The notes: generated by a model from the letters alone, not told the origin. Counted from the stretch's first letter, positions 1 to 5,137 are shown. The stretch is DNA of 5,956 nucleotides from Bacteroides sp. 43_108 (GCA_001915545.1 MNQS01000045.1:1-5956); one strand, 5' to 3'. Program-made: numbers and translations.

Positions 1-94
1 GGGGCATGAAAGCTCAAAAAAAAGTCGGCAGAAAGAAAAGGCCATCCCAGAAAGGGGTTTTAAAAAAAGGTCTTTAAATCTAGCTGAAGCATAA
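1..94 (+). repeat. Repeat A, copy 1 (leader repeat before the first gene cluster)
   Basis: This copy matches 3003-3097 over its whole length with one substitution (A49 versus G3052) and one extra A in the later copy's A-run. It starts at the first base of the window, so it may continue to the left. It ends 34 bp before the ATG at 129; the other copy ends 25 bp before an ATG. The two downstream clusters are unrelated, so the repeat is probably a shared promoter or 5' leader (inference). It is purine-rich with A-runs, and I see no good TTTG/TAnnTTTG promoter inside it. Confidence 0.9.
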
Positions 95-128
95 AATTAA
101 AAGTTTAACAAACTAAAAAAAACGAGTT

Positions 129-608
129 ATGTCACGAGTACACTATTTAGAAGGAGATTATGAACAGTTGGTTATTAATGAAACGATAGACGGTCTTTTT
201 TCCAGTTATCGTATAGACCGCAATTCATTGCCAAAAGGATTTTTCCTTTATGAGATTAGATGGGATGACAGCTTATCTTCATTGGCAGAGATTTGCCCCT
301 CTGTGGTGGTGAATCATGCAGGTTCGTTCATAACAAAGTCACCCCTTGAATTTGATGCGAACAATAGCATACGGATAACTTATGCCAATTTTATCGAGTT
401 CTGCCAGTTTGGCGAGTGGGCTTATGAGAAACTGGCTGTATTGGATTGTAATTCCGGTAATGTTGCTGTGATAAGCCCAGACAGGCGATTACAGACCGCT
501 GAAGAGATTGAGATTTTTCTGAGTGAGCATTGTGGCTATCATCTGAGTGAGATTAATTGGATGGTGATGAAAGGCGATGTGGTGTTTTTGAACGAGAACG
601 ATTTTTAA
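129..608 (+). CDS. LPD28-domain-like accessory protein
   Basis: This is a 159-residue soluble protein with no signal peptide or membrane segment. Residues about 36-76 (GFFLYEIRWDDS, then AEICPSVVVNHAG, then ITKSPLEF) fit my memory of the LPD28 pattern: 'YdIR.dD', an acidic or polar linker, then 'vlVNh.Gt.it.epl'. LPD domains are small alpha/beta modules found in polyvalent proteins of phages and conjugative elements; their biochemical role is not established. Residues 81-159 are an extra acidic region (TAEEIEIFLSEH near 123-134) that I do not recognise. The ATG at 129 follows an A-rich stretch without a Shine-Dalgarno site, as is usual in Bacteroidales. It is the first gene of the cluster, directly after repeat A. 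The gene call is safe; the LPD28 call is from recall and moderate. Confidence 0.85.
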   Translation: MSRVHYLEGDYEQLVINETIDGLFSSYRIDRNSLPKGFFLYEIRWDDSLSSLAEICPSVVVNHAGSFITKSPLEFDANNSIRITYANFIEFCQFGEWAYEKLAVLDCNSGNVAVISPDRRLQTAEEIEIFLSEHCGYHLSEINWMVMKGDVVFLNENDF

Positions 609-619
609 TGAGTATAACC

Positions 620-648
620 GTAACTGCCTCTTGGAATGGGGCAGTTAC
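620..648 (+). terminator. Intercistronic hairpin (possible attenuator)
   Basis: Bases 620-630 pair with 638-648 as an 11-bp stem with one T.G wobble and a 7-nt loop (GTAACTGCC pairs with GGCAGTTAC). It fills the 56-nt gap between two plus-strand genes. No T-run follows, so it is not a textbook intrinsic terminator. It could be a partial terminator, an RNA processing site or an mRNA stabiliser; which is unknown. Confidence 0.55.
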
Positions 649-664
649 ATAAAATATTATAAGT

Positions 665-928
665 ATGAAATGGATAGATAAGATGGTAGAACGCATTACC
701 CGAAAAGAAACAGCTTTAAATGACCGCTTTTGTGTAAATCGGCATACGGTTGTATGTCAGAGTGGTACGACTGATTATGTTTCTGTAACGATTGATAATA
801 CCGATGGTTTTGATTTCGATTTTTGGACAAAACAACTTTGTTTTGAGAAGGACTGTAAATATCGCTCGGAGATAAAAGCGGCTTTTGATAAAATCTATGG
901 CACAAGGAATATAGAATGTTGTGAATAA
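665..928 (+). CDS. Small hypothetical protein, cysteine-containing
   Basis: This 87-residue protein belongs to no family I recognise. It has a basic N-terminus (MKWIDKMVERITRKE), a middle part with beta-strand character (DYVSVTIDNTDGFDFDFW, about 37-54), and cysteines at 23, 31, 59, 64, 85 and 86 in no clear metal-binding pattern. No signal peptide or transmembrane helix is visible. It lies after the 620-648 hairpin and 15 nt before the methylase-like gene, so it is probably co-transcribed with that gene. Minus-strand ORFs overlapping it (within 696-1234) give low-complexity, hydrophobic translations and look like shadows. The gene is likely real from its position and composition; its function is unknown. 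Confidence 0.7.
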   Translation: MKWIDKMVERITRKETALNDRFCVNRHTVVCQSGTTDYVSVTIDNTDGFDFDFWTKQLCFEKDCKYRSEIKAAFDKIYGTRNIECCE

Positions 929-943
929 TGAAATCAGAATAGT

Positions 944-1669
944 ATGATACCAAAGGAGATAATGAAACTTTATGAAAAGCTTGCTTTCAGTCGGGGATAT
1001 GAAGAAGCCTTTCGGGATTTTTTGGATGTTTGTCTTTACTATTTGTCTGTCGGGATGTTGGCAGAGGATTACCGTAGAGTGGAAAAAAGATATAAGCCAT
1101 ATGAAATGGAACTTTTTGTTCAAATGTTTTATAGGGTGTCTGAATATTCGGAAGGATTTTGCGATGTCTTGGGAGATATGTTCATGGAGTGTGTCAGTCA
1201 TGGGAATAACGGACAGTTCTTTACCCCGATACACGTTGCTGATTTGATGGCATGTATGGGGGAAAATAGGCTGAAACCTAAACAGTCGGTCTGTGATTCG
1301 TGCTGTGGTTCCGGCAGGATGCTACTTTCCGCTGTAAAAAAATGTGCGGAAGAGAATGATGGAGGAAGGCTTTTTTGTTATGGCTCGGACATAGATTTGA
1401 TTTGTGTAAAGATGACTGTTGTCAATCTGATGATGAATAGCGTACCCGGTGAAGTCGCATGGATGAATACATTGACAATGCAGCATTGGAGAAGTTATCA
1501 TATAGATTTACAGTTGATAGCCGGAGTATGGTTACCTATTTTAAAGATAACGGAAGCAGGTGATACTTCTTTTGTTAGGAAACTTGAAAATGCAATGGAG
1601 GATAATTCTGAATTGAAGAGGTCGATTCAGAGCAACGCAAGGGCTACGCAGCTGACTTTTGATTTTTGA
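944..1669 (+). CDS. N6-type DNA methylase-like protein without an NPPY motif
   Basis: This 241-residue protein resembles the N-terminal part of HsdM-type (type I) N6-adenine methylases. QFFTP at 91-95 is the motif X region. DSCCGSGRML at 118-127 is motif I, the S-adenosylmethionine loop, usually DPxCGSGxxL. GSDID at 147-151 fits motif II. The catalytic motif IV (NPPY/F) is absent: after motif II the chain reads VNLMMN, then WMNTLTMQHWRSYH and ends. I recall short proteins of this layout in Bacteroides conjugative elements, so it may be complete for its group. It could be an inactive SAM binder, part of a split enzyme or a regulator. The start at 944 (MIPKEIMKLYEKL) is kept because the N-terminus resembles that group. 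An ATG at 962 is preceded by AAAGGAG only 3 nt away and is the alternative. Confidence 0.9.
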   Translation: MIPKEIMKLYEKLAFSRGYEEAFRDFLDVCLYYLSVGMLAEDYRRVEKRYKPYEMELFVQMFYRVSEYSEGFCDVLGDMFMECVSHGNNGQFFTPIHVADLMACMGENRLKPKQSVCDSCCGSGRMLLSAVKKCAEENDGGRLFCYGSDIDLICVKMTVVNLMMNSVPGEVAWMNTLTMQHWRSYHIDLQLIAGVWLPILKITEAGDTSFVRKLENAMEDNSELKRSIQSNARATQLTFDF

Positions 1670-1698
1670 CAAGATAAATATGTAAAAAGGATTTTGGT

Positions 1699-2022
1699 AT
1701 GAAAGCAATAAGAACAAAAGAGGTGAATGAGAACGTCAAAGCGGCGAACAGTTGTTTGCGTAAAGCGAAACGGCAGGCTAAGGAATTGGCTGTTTTTACA
1801 GGTGAAGTAGTGCGTCTGATAGATAAGGAAGGGCATTCTCTACAAGGGTTCTTTAATCGGGTGGAGTTTGTTCTGGTGGACGGCACTATTAAATTCCGTG
1901 TAGTTATAAATCCTATTCTTGAATGTGAGAACTGTATAATGGCTTCTTGCCATGAAGACTATCTTTATGAGGTGGTCTCGGTGGAAAAGTTTACCTATAA
2001 AAATTATAGGTATCATTTGTGA
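1699..2022 (+). CDS. Small hypothetical protein with a Cys cluster
   Basis: This 107-residue protein is not recognised. It begins with a strongly basic, probably helical segment (about 1-32, ending RKAKRQAKELAVF). A beta-rich part follows (GEVVRLIDKEGHSLQGFF, then VEFVLVDGTIKFRVVINP). Around 76-85 is a cluster C-x2-C-x4-C-H (ECENCIMASCHED) that could bind a metal. No membrane segment or signal is seen. The ATG is preceded by an AAAAAGGAT stretch about 10 nt upstream, a weak ribosome site. The gene sits 29 nt after the methylase-like gene and its TGA touches the following reading frame, so it belongs to the same transcription unit. Confidence 0.75.
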   Translation: MKAIRTKEVNENVKAANSCLRKAKRQAKELAVFTGEVVRLIDKEGHSLQGFFNRVEFVLVDGTIKFRVVINPILECENCIMASCHEDYLYEVVSVEKFTYKNYRYHL

Positions 2023-2066
2023 TGATATTGTATTTTAATGATTATAAACTGATTTATATTATAACA

Positions 2067-2375
2067 ATGATGGGCAAAATTAATAATATTCCCGTTTTGA
2101 ATGAAGATGTTATTCGTTTGGTTGTACTCAATGAGGAAATTATAGGGTATATCTATCCACGAAGGACTTCTTATGTGGTGGCATTGGAGATAAAGCCGGG
2201 ACGTACTACCTCTTTGGCCACATCTGTCAATAAACAATGCATGGTTTTGTTGAGTGATAAGGTTCGTTTGGCCACGGAACAGGATTTCGATGATTTTCAT
2301 ATATGCTTTGATGGTTTCAGAAATAACACTATGTATTGTTATAATCAGGGAACGGAACCTATATACCTTCAATGA
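2067..2375 (+). CDS. Small hypothetical protein, last gene of the first cluster
   Basis: This protein of about 102 residues belongs to no named family that I can assign. From MMGKINNIPVLNEDVIRLVV it reads as a compact alpha/beta protein: LNEEIIGYIYPRR, ALEIKPGRTTSLATSVN (about 50-66) and LSDKVRLATEQDFDDFHICFDGF. The frame is open further upstream. An ATG at 2022 overlaps the previous gene's TGA by one base and could be the coupled start, and a GTG lies at 2019. I prefer 2067 because the extra residues (ILYFNDYKLIYIIT) come from very AT-rich DNA and look like untranslated sequence. A terminator-like hairpin follows 8 nt after the stop. Function unknown. Confidence 0.7.
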   Translation: MMGKINNIPVLNEDVIRLVVLNEEIIGYIYPRRTSYVVALEIKPGRTTSLATSVNKQCMVLLSDKVRLATEQDFDDFHICFDGFRNNTMYCYNQGTEPIYLQ

Positions 2376-2382
2376 AATACAT

Positions 2383-2412
2383 TCTCCCTTCTTTTGGATT
2401 AGGGAAGGGAGA
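2383..2412 (+). terminator. Hairpin after the first gene cluster
   Basis: TCTCCCTTC (2383-2391) and GAAGGGAGA (2404-2412) form a perfect 9-bp stem with a 12-nt loop, starting 8 nt after the stop at 2375. The following bases (gcatttcg) are not a T-run, so termination efficiency is uncertain. It is the most likely end of the 129-2375 transcript. Confidence 0.5.
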
Positions 2413-2427
2413 GCATTTCGCTGTCCG

Positions 2428-2460
2428 CTACTTTTTGGCAAGCGCCCCAAAAAAAGTAGC
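2428..2460. repeat. GCTACTTTTT...AAAAAGTAGC inverted repeat
   Basis: GCTACTTTTT (2428-2437) and AAAAAGTAGC (2451-2460) are a perfect 10-bp inverted repeat around 13 bases (GGCAAGCGCCCCA and flank), followed by six more A. Similar T-rich/A-rich hairpins are scattered between genes in Bacteroidales and other bacteria (recall). On the minus strand the T-run comes just before the stem; on the plus strand A's follow it. It could be a bidirectional terminator or an extragenic palindrome. Confidence 0.6.
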
Positions 2461-2494
2461 AAAAAACGCTTGGAGTTACTGGTAATCCCATTAA

Positions 2495-2660
2495 TTTGCG
2501 TTCACGCAGATTTTTTCCCACCCTCCCCTTCATCGGAATGGCTGTCCTCATTCCCGGCTTGCCCGTAGTCATCCGCTATGCGGCTGATTATGGGTAAACC
2601 AGAAAAGAGAAGTTCCAAACGTGGGCGGGATTGCAATGGTCATCATCCGGAGCTTCGGCA
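2495..2660 (+). repeat. Repeat B, copy 1
   Basis: This copy matches 5790-5956. The last 99 bases (2562-2660 versus 5858-5956) are identical, and the window then ends, so the shared block is probably longer. The first part aligns with about ten substitutions, mostly C/T or G/A, and one indel. It opens with TTTGCGTTCACGCAG, in which TGCGT/ACGCA is a 5-bp inverted repeat with a 2-nt gap. The right hairpin arm (2592-2611) is identical to copy 2, but its left arm (2545-2564) differs at six positions, so the stem is imperfect here. The plus-strand ORFs across it (2254-2568, 2621-2824) do not look like proteins. Confidence 0.95.
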
Positions 2661-2745
2661 GTATTGCAGTCCCTTCCTTTTACCGTTTGTCCCGGCAGTC
2701 CGTTGCTAACCCGTTCCCCCCTGCCACTTGTGGCAGGGAGATAGG
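2627..2745 (+). other. Structured element X1 (two hairpins joined by a conserved linker)
   Basis: The outer stem is GGGATTGCAAT (2627-2637) with ATTGCAGTCCC (2663-2673), 11 bp with one wobble, enclosing CCG...CGG. A linker at 2676-2712 follows: CCTTTTA, TTTG, CCCGGCAGTC, GTTGCTAACCC. Then comes hairpin CCCTGCCA (2719-2726) with TGGCAGGG (2731-2738), loop CTTG, and AGATAGG. The same layout and a nearly identical linker occur at 4484-4626 with different stem sequences. This argues for a functional folded RNA or single-stranded DNA. Its first part lies inside repeat B. Function is unknown. Confidence 0.65.
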
Positions 2746-2746
2746 A

Positions 2747-2772
2747 ATACGGTTTTGCAGGCAAAACCGTAT
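2747..2772. repeat. 12-bp perfect inverted repeat
   Basis: ATACGGTTTTGC (2747-2758) and GCAAAACCGTAT (2761-2772) form a perfect palindrome with a 2-nt centre, and T-rich DNA follows on the plus strand (GGTTTGTTTT). It directly follows element X1. It could act as a hairpin in RNA or as a protein-binding palindrome. Confidence 0.65.
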
Positions 2773-3002
2773 GGTTTGTTTTACTTTCCGTACTGCCCTT
2801 TTCCTTGTTTTCTGCCTCCCTTAATGTGCGTTTTTCATAGCTCCATCTGAGACCCTTTGTTTTTGAACGGCAAATTTATTTCGGTGGATGGATACGAAAG
2901 AGTTCCGGTCTTCGCCCTTTGTACCGAAAGTCGTCCAAAACTTTTCTCAATCCCTCCTTCCTTCTTGTTGTGTGCCGTAAAAAAAGGCTCATAAACTCAG
3001 AT
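2773..3002. other. Non-coding spacer before repeat A copy 2
   Basis: I see no credible gene in this pyrimidine-rich stretch. There is a 7-bp inverted repeat (TTTCGGT 2879-2885, ACCGAAA 2923-2929) with a long loop. On the minus strand there is a TAAATTTG (2871-2878) that fits the Bacteroides -7 consensus but lacks a well-spaced TTTG. A minus-strand frame without an ATG is open across part of it, continuing through element X1. Confidence 0.4.
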
Positions 3003-3097
3003 GGGGCATGAAAGCTCAAAAAAAAAGTCGGCAGAAAGAAAAGGCCATCCCGGAAAGGGGTTTTAAAAAAAGGTCTTTAAATCTAGCTGAAGCATAA
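3003..3097 (+). repeat. Repeat A, copy 2 (leader repeat before the phosphoribosyltransferase cluster)
   Basis: This is a near-identical copy of 1-94 (one substitution, one extra A). It ends 25 bp before the ATG of a short leader ORF and 73 bp before the phosphoribosyltransferase ATG. Similarity stops abruptly at AGCATAA in both copies. It is the 3' end of the roughly 600-bp leader that starts with repeat B copy 1. Confidence 0.95.
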
Positions 3098-3122
3098 GTT
3101 TAATTTTAATAGATAAAAGACT

Positions 3123-3164
3123 ATGGCACATCAGAGTAAATATCCTAGTTTAGACAGACAATGA
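3123..3164 (+). CDS. 13-codon leader ORF, or broken 5' end of the next gene
   Basis: It reads MAHQSKYPSLDRQ and ends at TGA (3162-3164). It is in the same frame as the phosphoribosyltransferase ATG at 3171, with only two codons between. If the TGA were TGG, the two would form one continuous protein with a natural-looking join (LDRQ-W-HKMM). It may be a regulatory upstream ORF with reinitiation, or the true N-terminus cut off by a nonsense mutation. Translation is not proven. Confidence 0.35.
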   Translation: MAHQSKYPSLDRQ

Positions 3165-3170
3165 CATAAG

Positions 3171-3689
3171 ATGATGTTTTCTTTTTTTGAATATCTTCCT
3201 ATGCAATATCGGCAGGCAACGGAAAGAGAATGGCAAATTCGTAAGATGATATGGAGTTTTAAGGATGGAAAATCTTATTTGAATGTAGCTTGGATGATAG
3301 CGAATAAGTTACATCAAGTTTTTGGTGATGATGTTAAGAATATTGTTTTTGCTTGTGTCCCGGCTTCTTCCGCTGATAAGAATGAACTTCGTTATAAGGG
3401 GTTTGCTTCGGCTGTGTGTAAGTTTTCAGGTGCTATCAATGCGTATGAACATATACGTGTCAGTGGAGATCGTTTGGCTATTCATGAGAAATTTGATAGC
3501 AAGTCGCTTCAAAAAGTACAAGTGATAGAATTTGACAAGGACTTTTTTCGGGGTAAGAAAATCTTGGTATTTGACGATATTTTAACGAAAGGGTTTTCGT
3601 ATGCTCGTTTCGCATGTCAGTTGGAAAAAATAGGAGGTGAGGTTTTGGGAGGTTTCTTTTTAGGTAAAACAGTTGTCCGTATGTTATAA
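3171..3689 (+). CDS. ComF-like phosphoribosyltransferase-domain protein
   Basis: This 172-residue cytoplasmic protein carries a type I phosphoribosyltransferase fold. The PRPP-binding loop is KKILVFDDILTKGFSYA at about 129-145, with the two Asp plus T-x-G signature. A preceding strand with FACVPASSADKNELRY (60-75) matches the 'cvPas...R' segment of ComF-type proteins. Such enzymes use PRPP and a base or amine, or serve as nucleotide sensors; the substrate cannot be read from sequence. Met 1 and Met 2 are adjacent (ATGATG). A 13-codon ORF in the same frame lies just upstream, separated by a TGA. The next gene starts 1 nt after the stop (TAAGATG), so the two are co-expressed and probably functionally linked. 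Confidence 0.88.
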   Translation: MMFSFFEYLPMQYRQATEREWQIRKMIWSFKDGKSYLNVAWMIANKLHQVFGDDVKNIVFACVPASSADKNELRYKGFASAVCKFSGAINAYEHIRVSGDRLAIHEKFDSKSLQKVQVIEFDKDFFRGKKILVFDDILTKGFSYARFACQLEKIGGEVLGGFFLGKTVVRML

Positions 3690-3690
3690 G

Positions 3691-4305
3691 ATGAAAGAAA
3701 AAGAGAGTTATATAGAGAAGCAGAAGGGTATCTTTGGAGATACTACTTGGTTCACTTATCGTTATGAGGTGAATGGAATGGTGTATGAAACTTCGGCAGG
3801 TTCGTTGGATATATGTAGAAAGGCACGTGATAAATGGATGAAAATGATGTCCGTTGCTTTTACCGGTCATAGAACGATACGAACAAATAAATATGCTTTG
3901 TCCGTATCGTTGAATGAAGAGGTACGTTTCTGCTATGAGAATGGAATCCGTTTTTTCTATATTGGTTGTGCGGTTGGATTTGACATGATGGCTGCTCATA
4001 CCATACTTGAACAAAGGAAACAATATCCCGATATGGTTTTGGTGGCGGTTGTTCCTTATGTCGGGCAAGATGTGTATTTCAACAAAGAGGACAAACAGAG
4101 GTATGCTGATATTTTGCGCCAAGCCGACAAGGTGGTAGTTCTATCCGAATATTATTATGCTCAATGCTATGCCCACCGTAATGATTACATGATTTCACAC
4201 GCCTGTAGGCTGATTGCTTATTGGGATGGAAAATCTGCCGGAGGAACTTCTTATACGTTTAACAAGGCACAAAAAAAGAAATTGGTGATACACAATCTGT
4301 TTTGA
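3691..4305 (+). CDS. DUF3873-like domain fused to a SLOG (DUF1273/YpsA-type) protein
   Basis: This is a 204-residue protein. Residues 53-204 match the YpsA/DUF1273 branch of the SLOG Rossmann-like superfamily: VAFTGHR (55-61), GCAVGFDMMAA (92-102), VVPYVGQ (120-126), CYAHRNDYMISHA (159-171), LIAYWDGKSAGGTSYT (174-189). SLOG proteins bind nucleotides or ADP-ribose-like ligands, and some relatives cleave nucleotide N-glycosidic bonds. Residues about 10-50 (WFTYRYEVNG, then GSLDICRKARDKWM) resemble DUF3873, normally a separate small protein of Bacteroidales conjugative elements (recall). Start 3691 is chosen because it abuts the previous stop; a TTG in frame at 3673 would overlap that gene. An internal ATG at 3847 would give a SLOG-only product. 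Confidence 0.9.
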   Translation: MKEKESYIEKQKGIFGDTTWFTYRYEVNGMVYETSAGSLDICRKARDKWMKMMSVAFTGHRTIRTNKYALSVSLNEEVRFCYENGIRFFYIGCAVGFDMMAAHTILEQRKQYPDMVLVAVVPYVGQDVYFNKEDKQRYADILRQADKVVVLSEYYYAQCYAHRNDYMISHACRLIAYWDGKSAGGTSYTFNKAQKKKLVIHNLF

Positions 4306-4320
4306 TTCAGATTGTATATC
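4287..4320 (+). terminator. Hairpin at the end of the SLOG gene
   Basis: GATACACAATCTG (4287-4299) pairs with CAGATTGTATATC (4308-4320) as a 13-bp stem with one mismatch and an 8-nt loop holding the TGA stop. No clear T-run follows. It is a plausible transcript end for the phosphoribosyltransferase-SLOG pair. Confidence 0.5.
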
Positions 4321-4328
4321 ACTGTTCT

Positions 4329-4368
4329 CCAGCGGTATGATCAAACGTGGCGATGTCATACCGTCTGG
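4329..4368. repeat. 12-bp inverted repeat with a 15-nt loop
   Basis: CCAGCGGTATGA (4329-4340) pairs with TCATACCG-CTGG (4356-4368) with one bulged T at 4364. It follows the previous hairpin by 8 nt. It may be a second terminator stem or a palindromic binding site; nothing in the sequence decides. Confidence 0.5.
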
Positions 4369-4483
4369 TTGCTGTAAGTGCTAATATTTCCGGTGCAAAA
4401 GAGAGAGACACAATAAATATGAAAAGCAGTGATAGATGAATTTTACTTAATGTGATTGTGTGAAATCCAGAAATGGGGAAGGC

Positions 4484-4626
4484 AAAGGAGAGAGGCATAT
4501 CCGGTCTGCTTTCGGAGTTTCGGCCACGCCGAAACAACTTCTTTCCGGCGGCTATGCCACTCTCCTTTTATTTGCCCGGCAGTCTGTTGCTTACCCATAT
4601 GCCCCAGCCTTTTAGGGCTGTAGATA
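4484..4626 (+). other. Structured element X2 (nested stem-loop, linker, hairpin)
   Basis: The outer stem is AAAGGAGAG (4484-4492) with CTCTCCTTT (4560-4568). After an A.A mismatch, GGCATA (4494-4499) pairs with TATGCC (4553-4558), and CCGG (4501-4504) with CCGG (4545-4548). The inner hairpin is GTTTCGGC (4517-4524) with GCCGAAAC (4528-4535). A linker at 4564-4596 (CCTTTTA, TTTG, CCCGGCAGTC, GTTGCTTACCC) is nearly the same as in X1. Hairpin CAGCC/GGCTG (4605-4620) and AGATAGG follow. The order of parts equals X1 while the stem bases differ. Confidence 0.65.
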
Positions 4627-4992
4627 GGTAGTCGGATATTTCGCCACCAGATTGGCAGTCCGCTTCAATCGTTTGCTTTTCTCCGAGTGGATGCCTTTCT
4701 GTTTTTCCGGTAGTATAATCTTCTTTTTCCGGAAACAGTTGTAGTGGCTGTGTGCCTGTATGGTTATGTTCTCCCCACAGAATCCGTAAGTCTGTTCTTC
4801 CGTAGTAGGTTTTTGTTTTATCGAGGAGCCACTTCTTCCGATACGTGGAATATTGTATGCTTCATTCTTCGGCTTCATTTTTTTAAAAGGAATTGCAGAG
4901 GTTTCTTCCGGTGTGTCGATAGGCGGCAGACCATATTTTCGGAATGTGCCATGCTTTCTGTCTGACCGGTTGTTTTTTTGCATCCTTTCCAA
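4612..4992 (-). CDS. Doubtful basic protein on the opposite strand
   Basis: This 126-residue frame starts at TTG 4992; an ATG at 4983 gives 123 residues (MQKNNRSDRKHGTFRKYG). The product would be basic and Pro/Lys-rich (PPIDTPEETSAIPF, RIGRSGSSIKQKPTTEEQTYGFCGEN), with no domain I recognise. Its end overlaps the last hairpin of X2. A second minus frame starts at ATG 5027 (MKKTKLENQQQVWKG, 50 codons to 4875) and overlaps it in another phase. A third minus frame is open for about 95 codons near 4570-4860. So this may be a frameshifted remnant rather than a gene. A -7 box at 5063-5070 points into it. The plus-strand ORFs here (4744-5071) look like shadows. Confidence 0.3.
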   Translation of the reverse strand: MERMQKNNRSDRKHGTFRKYGLPPIDTPEETSAIPFKKMKPKNEAYNIPRIGRSGSSIKQKPTTEEQTYGFCGENITIQAHSHYNCFRKKKIILPEKQKGIHSEKSKRLKRTANLVAKYPTTYLQP

Positions 4993-5062
4993 ACCTGTTG
5001 CTGATTTTCAAGTTTTGTCTTTTTCATATCATTTTTTAGTGAAGTCAAATCATTTTCCGTTG

Positions 5063-5070
5063 CAAATATA
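5063..5070 (-). promoter_or_regulatory. Bacteroides-type -7 box (TATATTTG) on the minus strand
   Basis: The minus strand reads TATATTTG here, a perfect match to the Bacteroides sigma-ABfr -7 consensus TAnnTTTG. No TTTG lies at the expected distance upstream. It lies about 36 nt ahead of the minus ATG at 5027, so it could drive the doubtful minus-strand frames. It supports, but does not prove, leftward transcription. Confidence 0.35.
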
Positions 5071-5074
5071 GATT

Positions 5075-5105
5075 GTTGCTAACCCCGGTTACGGGGATAA
5101 GGGGG
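5075..5105 (+). other. Reduced X-like hairpin (X3)
   Basis: GTTGCTAA is followed directly by hairpin CCCCG (5083-5087) / CGGGG (5092-5096), loop GTTA, then ATAAGGGGG. This repeats the tail of X1 and X2: GTTGCT-A-ACC, then a hairpin with its own stem sequence, then ATAGG. The CCCGGCAGTC block is absent, so kinship is suggestive only. Confidence 0.4.
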
Positions 5106-5137
5106 CGATTCACAAACACCACGTTGTTATTCGGCTG

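Noticed and set aside
716..1234. Minus-strand frame of 172 codons opposite the small hypothetical and the methylase-like gene
   Set aside because: The translation is low-complexity and rich in Ile, Phe, His and Ser, as expected for the reverse of AT-rich coding DNA. The plus-strand methylase motifs are clear.
2701..2745. Possible integron attC site or insertion sequence end
   Set aside because: GTTGCTAAC resembles an attC core only loosely (the GTTRRRY pattern fails), and there is no integrase, transposase or target-site duplication.
2254..2824. Plus-strand frames 2254-2568 and 2621-2824 through the repeat region
   Set aside because: They run through hairpins and repeat B, have no protein-like pattern (Cys/Phe/Pro-rich ends), and the first overlaps a better gene.
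3478..4122. Minus-strand frame of 214 codons opposite the phosphoribosyltransferase and SLOG genes
   Set aside because: Both plus-strand genes have recognisable motifs throughout this stretch, and the reverse translation has no domain character.
4319..4537. Minus-strand 72-codon frame with a hydrophobic stretch (HLSLLFIFIVSLSF)
   Set aside because: It starts inside element X2 and crosses two palindromes. The hydrophobic stretch comes from AT-rich DNA, and no promoter or neighbour supports it.
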